Position numbers and translations under genes: made by a program
NCBI GenBank assembly: GCA_018500065.2
Contig: JAHBAO020000341.1
Span: forward strand, 1-9,331
Origin: Octadecabacter sp.
GTDB taxonomy: Bacteria > Pseudomonadota > Alphaproteobacteria > Rhodobacterales > Rhodobacteraceae
Length of the DNA: 9,331 nt
Direction of reading: 5' to 3'
In this document: positions 5,836 to 9,331 of the stretch, piece by piece
How the letters are laid out: every line of letters starts with the position of its first letter
Position numbering within the stretch: the first letter of the stretch is position 1
Notes under the pieces: model-generated
Databases searched by the model: none
What the model was told of the DNA's origin: nothing
The model's input: only the letters and a program-made list of their open reading frames with translations

Positions 5836-7431
5836 ATGGCTCCCAAGGTACTCGTTTCCGACAAACTTTCCGAAACCGCTGTTCAAATTTTCCGCGACCG
5901 CGGCATCGAAGTTGATTTCCAGCCTGACCTCGGCAAGGACAAAGATAAACTGGCTGAGGTGATTGGCCAATATGATGGTCTTGCGATCCGCTCTGCGACC
6001 AAGGTCACCGAAAAAATTCTGAACAACGCGACCAACCTCAAAGTTATCGCACGTGCAGGTATCGGGACTGACAACATCGACAAAGAAGCCGCATCCAAGA
6101 AGGGCGTGATCGTGATGAACACGCCGTTCGGCAACATGATCACGACGGCTGAGCACGCCATCGCAATGATGTTCTCTGTTGCGCGTCAAATTCCGGAGGC
6201 CTCTGAGTCTACGCACGCCGGTAAATGGGAAAAATCCAAATTCATGGGTGTTGAGCTGACAGGCAAAACGCTTGGCGTCATCGGCGCTGGGAACATCGGT
6301 GGTATCGTGTGCGACCGTGCACGCGGCCTGAAGATGAAGGTTGTCGCGTTTGACCCATATCTGAGCGAAGAAAAAGCCGACAAGATGGGTGTTGAAAAGG
6401 TCGAACTTGAAGAGCTTTTCGCGCGCGCTGACTTTATCACATTGCACGTTCCGTTCACGGACCAGACTGCCAACATCCTCAGCCGCGAGAACATCGCCAA
6501 GCTGAAAAAAGGTGTGCGGATTGTGAACTGTGCACGTGGTGGCTTGGTTGACGAAGAAGCCCTCGCTGACGCGTTGAAATCCGGCCACGTTGCTGGTGCG
6601 GCGTTTGATGTGTTTGCGGTTGAACCCGCGACCGAGAGCCCACTGTTCAACCTGCCGAACGTTGTTGTAACACCTCACCTCGGTGCGGCGACCACCGAAG
6701 CACAGGAAAACGTGGCGCTGCAAGTTGCTGAGCAGATGTCTGATTACTTGCTAACAGGTGCTGTCACCAACGCGTTGAACATGCCGTCTGTGACCGCCGA
6801 AGAAGCGAAAGTTATGACCCCGTGGATCTCCCTGTCTGGCCACCTCGGTAATTTCATTGGCCAGATGACGGATGAACCGATCCAAGCGATCAACATTCTG
6901 TTTGACGGGTCCGTATCCGACATGAACCTCGAGGCGCTGACTGCGGCCAGCGTCGCGGGCATCATGAAAAAGGCAAACCCTGATACCAACATGGTTTCTG
7001 CCCCTGTGATCGCCAAAGAGCGCGGCATCAAGATCAGCACAACCAAGCAGGACAAGACCGGCGCGTTTGATGGATACATGAAGGTAACTGTCGTGACAGC
7101 CAAGCGTGAGCGCTCGGTTGCGGGTACTGTGTTTAGCGATGGCAAGCCGCGCTTTATCCAGATCAAAGGCATTAACATCGACGCCGAGATCGGTGCGCAC
7201 ATGGTCTACACTACCAACGAAGATGTGCCGGGCATTATCGGTACGCTTGGCCAATCAATGGGCAAGCACAACGTCAACATCGCGAACTTCACATTGGGTC
7301 GTTCCGAGGCAAATGGCGAAGCAATTGCTTTGCTTTACGTTGACGAGCCTGTGCCGGCCGAGGCACTGAAAGACCTCGAAGCAACTGGCATGTTCACGCA
7401 AGTAAAGCCGCTGGCCTTCGACGTTTCCTAA
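5836..7431 (+). CDS. serA: D-3-phosphoglycerate dehydrogenase, long ACT-containing form
   Basis: Oxidises 3-phosphoglycerate to 3-phosphohydroxypyruvate with NAD, the committing step of serine synthesis. It has 531 residues, the usual size of the long (type I) form. The substrate domain is split around the Rossmann fold, which carries GAGNIG (150-155) and D173 for NAD. The catalytic residues are R234 (NCARGGLVDE), E263 and H281 (TPHLGAAT). The intervening (ASB) domain covers roughly 320-450, and the ACT domain from about 457 holds TNEDVPGIIGTLG. Serine feedback through the C-terminal domains is known for the family and likely here. The start is the ATG at 5836: AAAGGA (5822-5827) is 8 bases upstream, while an in-frame ATG at 5827 overlaps that ribosome site. 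It is the second gene of the serC-serA operon, 65 bases after serC, and is followed by a strong terminator. Confidence 0.98.
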   Translation: MAPKVLVSDKLSETAVQIFRDRGIEVDFQPDLGKDKDKLAEVIGQYDGLAIRSATKVTEKILNNATNLKVIARAGIGTDNIDKEAASKKGVIVMNTPFGNMITTAEHAIAMMFSVARQIPEASESTHAGKWEKSKFMGVELTGKTLGVIGAGNIGGIVCDRARGLKMKVVAFDPYLSEEKADKMGVEKVELEELFARADFITLHVPFTDQTANILSRENIAKLKKGVRIVNCARGGLVDEEALADALKSGHVAGAAFDVFAVEPATESPLFNLPNVVVTPHLGAATTEAQENVALQVAEQMSDYLLTGAVTNALNMPSVTAEEAKVMTPWISLSGHLGNFIGQMTDEPIQAINILFDGSVSDMNLEALTAASVAGIMKKANPDTNMVSAPVIAKERGIKISTTKQDKTGAFDGYMKVTVVTAKRERSVAGTVFSDGKPRFIQIKGINIDAEIGAHMVYTTNEDVPGIIGTLGQSMGKHNVNIANFTLGRSEANGEAIALLYVDEPVPAEALKDLEATGMFTQVKPLAFDVS

Positions 7432-7441
7432 AAAACTACTG

Positions 7442-7497
7442 CCCCCGTCCGCGCTCTTCCAGCGTCCTGGAATAGAAAGGACGGGGGTTATTTCATT
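7442..7497 (+). terminator. Two-stem rho-independent terminator of serC-serA
   Basis: A 9-bp outer stem, CCCCCGTCC (7442-7450) with GGACGGGGG (7479-7487), encloses an inner 6-bp hairpin, TTCCAG (7457-7462) with CTGGAA (7467-7472). TTATTTCATT follows. It starts 11 bases after the serA stop and closes the operon. The T run is interrupted, but the outer stem is very GC-rich. Confidence 0.85.
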
Positions 7498-7542
7498 CCG
7501 GGTTCATAGCCCCCCAATCGCCACCAGCGAGAAGGTCCTTAG

Positions 7543-8322
7543 ATGTTATACTGCGTCGGCGATATTCACGGGTTTACCAGTCAACTTGACCGCGCGTTGA
7601 ACCTCATAAAGGCCGACGGCGGTGCAGATGCTCCCATCGTTTTCTTAGGGGACTATGTAGATCGCGGCCCCGACGCTAAAGGCACAATCCAAGCCTTGAT
7701 AGACGGGCAAGCTTCAGGGCGTCCGTGGACCTGCCTTATCGGCAATCACGACCTCATGTTCTGGCGCTTTGTCACAGGTGGCATCACTGAGGATGCCCAT
7801 ATTAAATCAAACAAAGGCTGGCTGCATCACCGGTTGGGTGGCAACACAACACTTGCCTCGTATCTCGATGCAGAGGCATTGCGGACCGCCACGGGGATCG
7901 CTGATTTCGCGACCGAAGGACTTGATCCAACACCAGAACTGGCGCGCAGTAAGTTATTGGATGCGGCGCGCACTGCGGTTCCACAAACCCATCTTGAATG
8001 GATCGCTGCGCAACCCCGCCATTACGAAACCCATGATCATATCTTCGTTCATGCTGGCCTACGTGTTGGCGTTCCACTGGCCGAACAAACAGAGGACGAT
8101 CTGACGTGGATCCGCGACGGCTGGATCGACAGCGATGCAAACCACGGCAAAGTCGTGGTTCACGGACATACCGCGTTGGATTTCCCGCAGCATCATGGCA
8201 ATCGCATCAATCTTGACGCGGGCGCTGGATACGGGCGCACTTTGGTACCCGCCGTTCTTGATGATGGAAAATGGTTCACGTTGGATGAAACTGGCCGCAC
8301 TGCGCTTACGCCCAGAGACTAA
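7543..8322 (+). CDS. PPP-family metallophosphatase (serine/threonine phosphatase or Ap4A-hydrolase-like)
   Basis: Probable cytoplasmic phosphoesterase of 259 residues with the complete set of PPP motifs: GDIHG (6-10, D7 and H9), GDYVDRGP (36-43, D37), GNHD (67-70, N68 and H69), HAG (170-172) and GHT (208-210). These residues bind two metal ions and the phosphate. The motif order fits bacterial PrpA/PrpB-type protein phosphatases and ApaH-like hydrolases alike; I cannot separate them from the sequence, and the physiological substrate is unknown. No signal peptide or membrane segment is seen. The start is the ATG at 7543, with GAAGG 7 bases upstream. The gene follows the serA terminator by about 45 bases, so it needs its own promoter, which I could not identify. 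mnmH follows after 60 bases with no terminator between, so the two may be co-transcribed. Confidence 0.92.
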   Translation: MLYCVGDIHGFTSQLDRALNLIKADGGADAPIVFLGDYVDRGPDAKGTIQALIDGQASGRPWTCLIGNHDLMFWRFVTGGITEDAHIKSNKGWLHHRLGGNTTLASYLDAEALRTATGIADFATEGLDPTPELARSKLLDAARTAVPQTHLEWIAAQPRHYETHDHIFVHAGLRVGVPLAEQTEDDLTWIRDGWIDSDANHGKVVVHGHTALDFPQHHGNRINLDAGAGYGRTLVPAVLDDGKWFTLDETGRTALTPRD

Positions 8323-8382
8323 ACTGGGCACGCATCGACAAGCGCCTTTCAGCCGCGCACCTGCTGGGATAAAGACCGCAGT

Positions 8383-9331
8383 ATGCGAACCGCGTTTGCC
8401 ACCCTCAACGATATCTTGAACCACGGCTTTGATGCCGTGATTGACGTGCGTTCCCCCGCTGAGTTTGCAGAGGATCATGTTCCGGGTGCGATCAACCTTC
8501 CCGCATTAACCAATGAGGAACGTGCGCGTGTCGGAACGATCTACGTGCAGGAAACGCCGTTTAAGGCCCGCAAAGTTGGCGCCGCTTTGGTCGCGCGCAA
8601 TGTTGCGGCGCATCTGGAAGGCACATTGAAAGAAATGGACGGAGGCTGGCGGCCGCTGGTCTATTGCTGGCGCGGTGGCCAACGGTCCGGATCATTCGCG
8701 TCCATCCTTACGCAGATTGGTTGGCGCGCTGCAGTGGTCGAAGGCGGATATCAAAGTTATCGCAACCTTGTGTATGATGCGCTGTACGAAGGCAGGCTAT
8801 CCCATCGGTTGATCCTGCTTGATGGCAACACGGGCACCGCGAAAACCGACATTCTTCACCGTTTGAAATCGTACGGTATTCAGGTCCTCGACCTAGAAGG
8901 CATCGCGAACCACCGCGGCTCATTGCTTGGCGCGATGGCGAGTGAGCAACCTTCACAAAAGGCATTCGAGACTGCGATGGCTTGTGCTGTGTCCCAGCTT
9001 GACCCAAAGCGCCCGGTAATTGTTGAGGCGGAAAGCAGCAAGGTTGGTGCGCGCATTGTTCCACCTTCGCTTTGGGCTGCGATGAAAGCCGCGCCACGTA
9101 TCGAGATCGACGCACCGCTTGATGCCCGCGCGAAGTACTTGGCAAATGCCTATTGCGATGTCAGCGAGAACCCCATCGCGCTTACCCGCAAGCTGGAGTT
9201 TTTACGCGCGCGGCGCGGTGGTTTAGTGGACCGTTGGATCACCCACCTAAATGCTGGCGCGTTTGAAGACCTTGCGCGGGCGTTAATGGAAGACCACTAC
9301 GACCCGACATATCGGTCTGGTCGCGCCCGCA
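8383..9331 (+). CDS. mnmH: MnmH/SelU, tRNA 2-selenouridine (geranyl) synthase (3' end cut by window edge)
   Basis: Converts 2-thiouridine at the wobble position of some tRNAs to 2-selenouridine, by way of a geranylated intermediate, using selenophosphate. 316 codons are visible of an expected 350 or so. An N-terminal rhodanese domain (about 1-125) carries the catalytic C95 in YCWRGGQRSGS, the MnmH signature. A P-loop domain follows, with the Walker A segment at 148-155 reading GNTGTAKT, then LDLEGIANHRGS (169-180) and IVEAESSKVG (213-222). Residue A153 stands where glycine is usual in G-x(4)-GKT. The start is the ATG at 8383: the frame has no other start codon back to the stop of the phosphatase at 8320-8322. 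The ribosome site is weak (GGGATAAAG). It follows the phosphatase by 60 bases on the same strand. Selenium use would need selD elsewhere in the genome. Confidence 0.93.
   Translation, partial: MRTAFATLNDILNHGFDAVIDVRSPAEFAEDHVPGAINLPALTNEERARVGTIYVQETPFKARKVGAALVARNVAAHLEGTLKEMDGGWRPLVYCWRGGQRSGSFASILTQIGWRAAVVEGGYQSYRNLVYDALYEGRLSHRLILLDGNTGTAKTDILHRLKSYGIQVLDLEGIANHRGSLLGAMASEQPSQKAFETAMACAVSQLDPKRPVIVEAESSKVGARIVPPSLWAAMKAAPRIEIDAPLDARAKYLANAYCDVSENPIALTRKLEFLRARRGGLVDRWITHLNAGAFEDLARALMEDHYDPTYRSGRAR

Noticed and set aside
5830..6723. A 297-codon open frame on the minus strand inside serA
   Set aside because: It is entirely antisense to well-conserved serA codons, rich in R, H, N and F as expected of a shadow frame, and has no recognisable motif.
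1..9331. Mobile elements, CRISPR arrays, toxin-antitoxin or defence genes, phage genes, tRNA or rRNA
   Set aside because: I looked for terminal repeats, spaced direct repeats, transposase or integrase motifs and tRNA-like folds and saw none. The genes are core metabolic or RNA-modification genes with even composition.

Overview
The window reads as ordinary, dense chromosome of a marine alphaproteobacterium of the Roseobacter group (Rhodobacteraceae). The evidence is remembered resemblance of the proteins (a RibH2-type lumazine synthase, a Rhizobium-type asparaginase, an alphaproteobacterial-type SerC, an IalB-family protein), an FMN riboswitch before a solitary ribH, and what looks like the serC leader RNA known from alphaproteobacteria. 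Base composition and codon use look even throughout. I see no mobile element, CRISPR array, tRNA or rRNA.

Layout from left to right. Two minus-strand genes come first: rlmN (cut by the left edge just after its catalytic cysteine) and, upstream of it, a secreted IalB-family protein with its own terminator. Divergent from these is a plus-strand asparaginase of the Rhizobium etli type. An FMN riboswitch and a predicted Shine-Dalgarno-hiding stem follow, controlling ribH2. ribH2 runs head-on into serB, and their stop codons overlap by 4 bases. serB diverges from serC-serA across a 165-base region that holds a perfect 10-bp inverted repeat and the serC leader. serA ends at a strong two-stem terminator. 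The right end holds a PPP-family metallophosphatase and the start of mnmH/selU (tRNA 2-selenouridine synthase), cut by the right edge.

serA, serC and serB together encode the complete phosphorylated pathway of serine synthesis (3-phosphoglycerate to 3-phosphohydroxypyruvate to phosphoserine to serine). ribH2 makes the penultimate intermediate of riboflavin and is probably repressed by FMN. rlmN and mnmH are both RNA-modification genes but lie at opposite ends and are not evidently linked.

I found no convincing undescribed system. The points most worth a second look are RNA- and DNA-level control (the ribH2 expression platform and the serC leader with its extra upstream stem), the altered Walker A motif of MnmH, and the overlapping convergent stops of ribH2 and serB.
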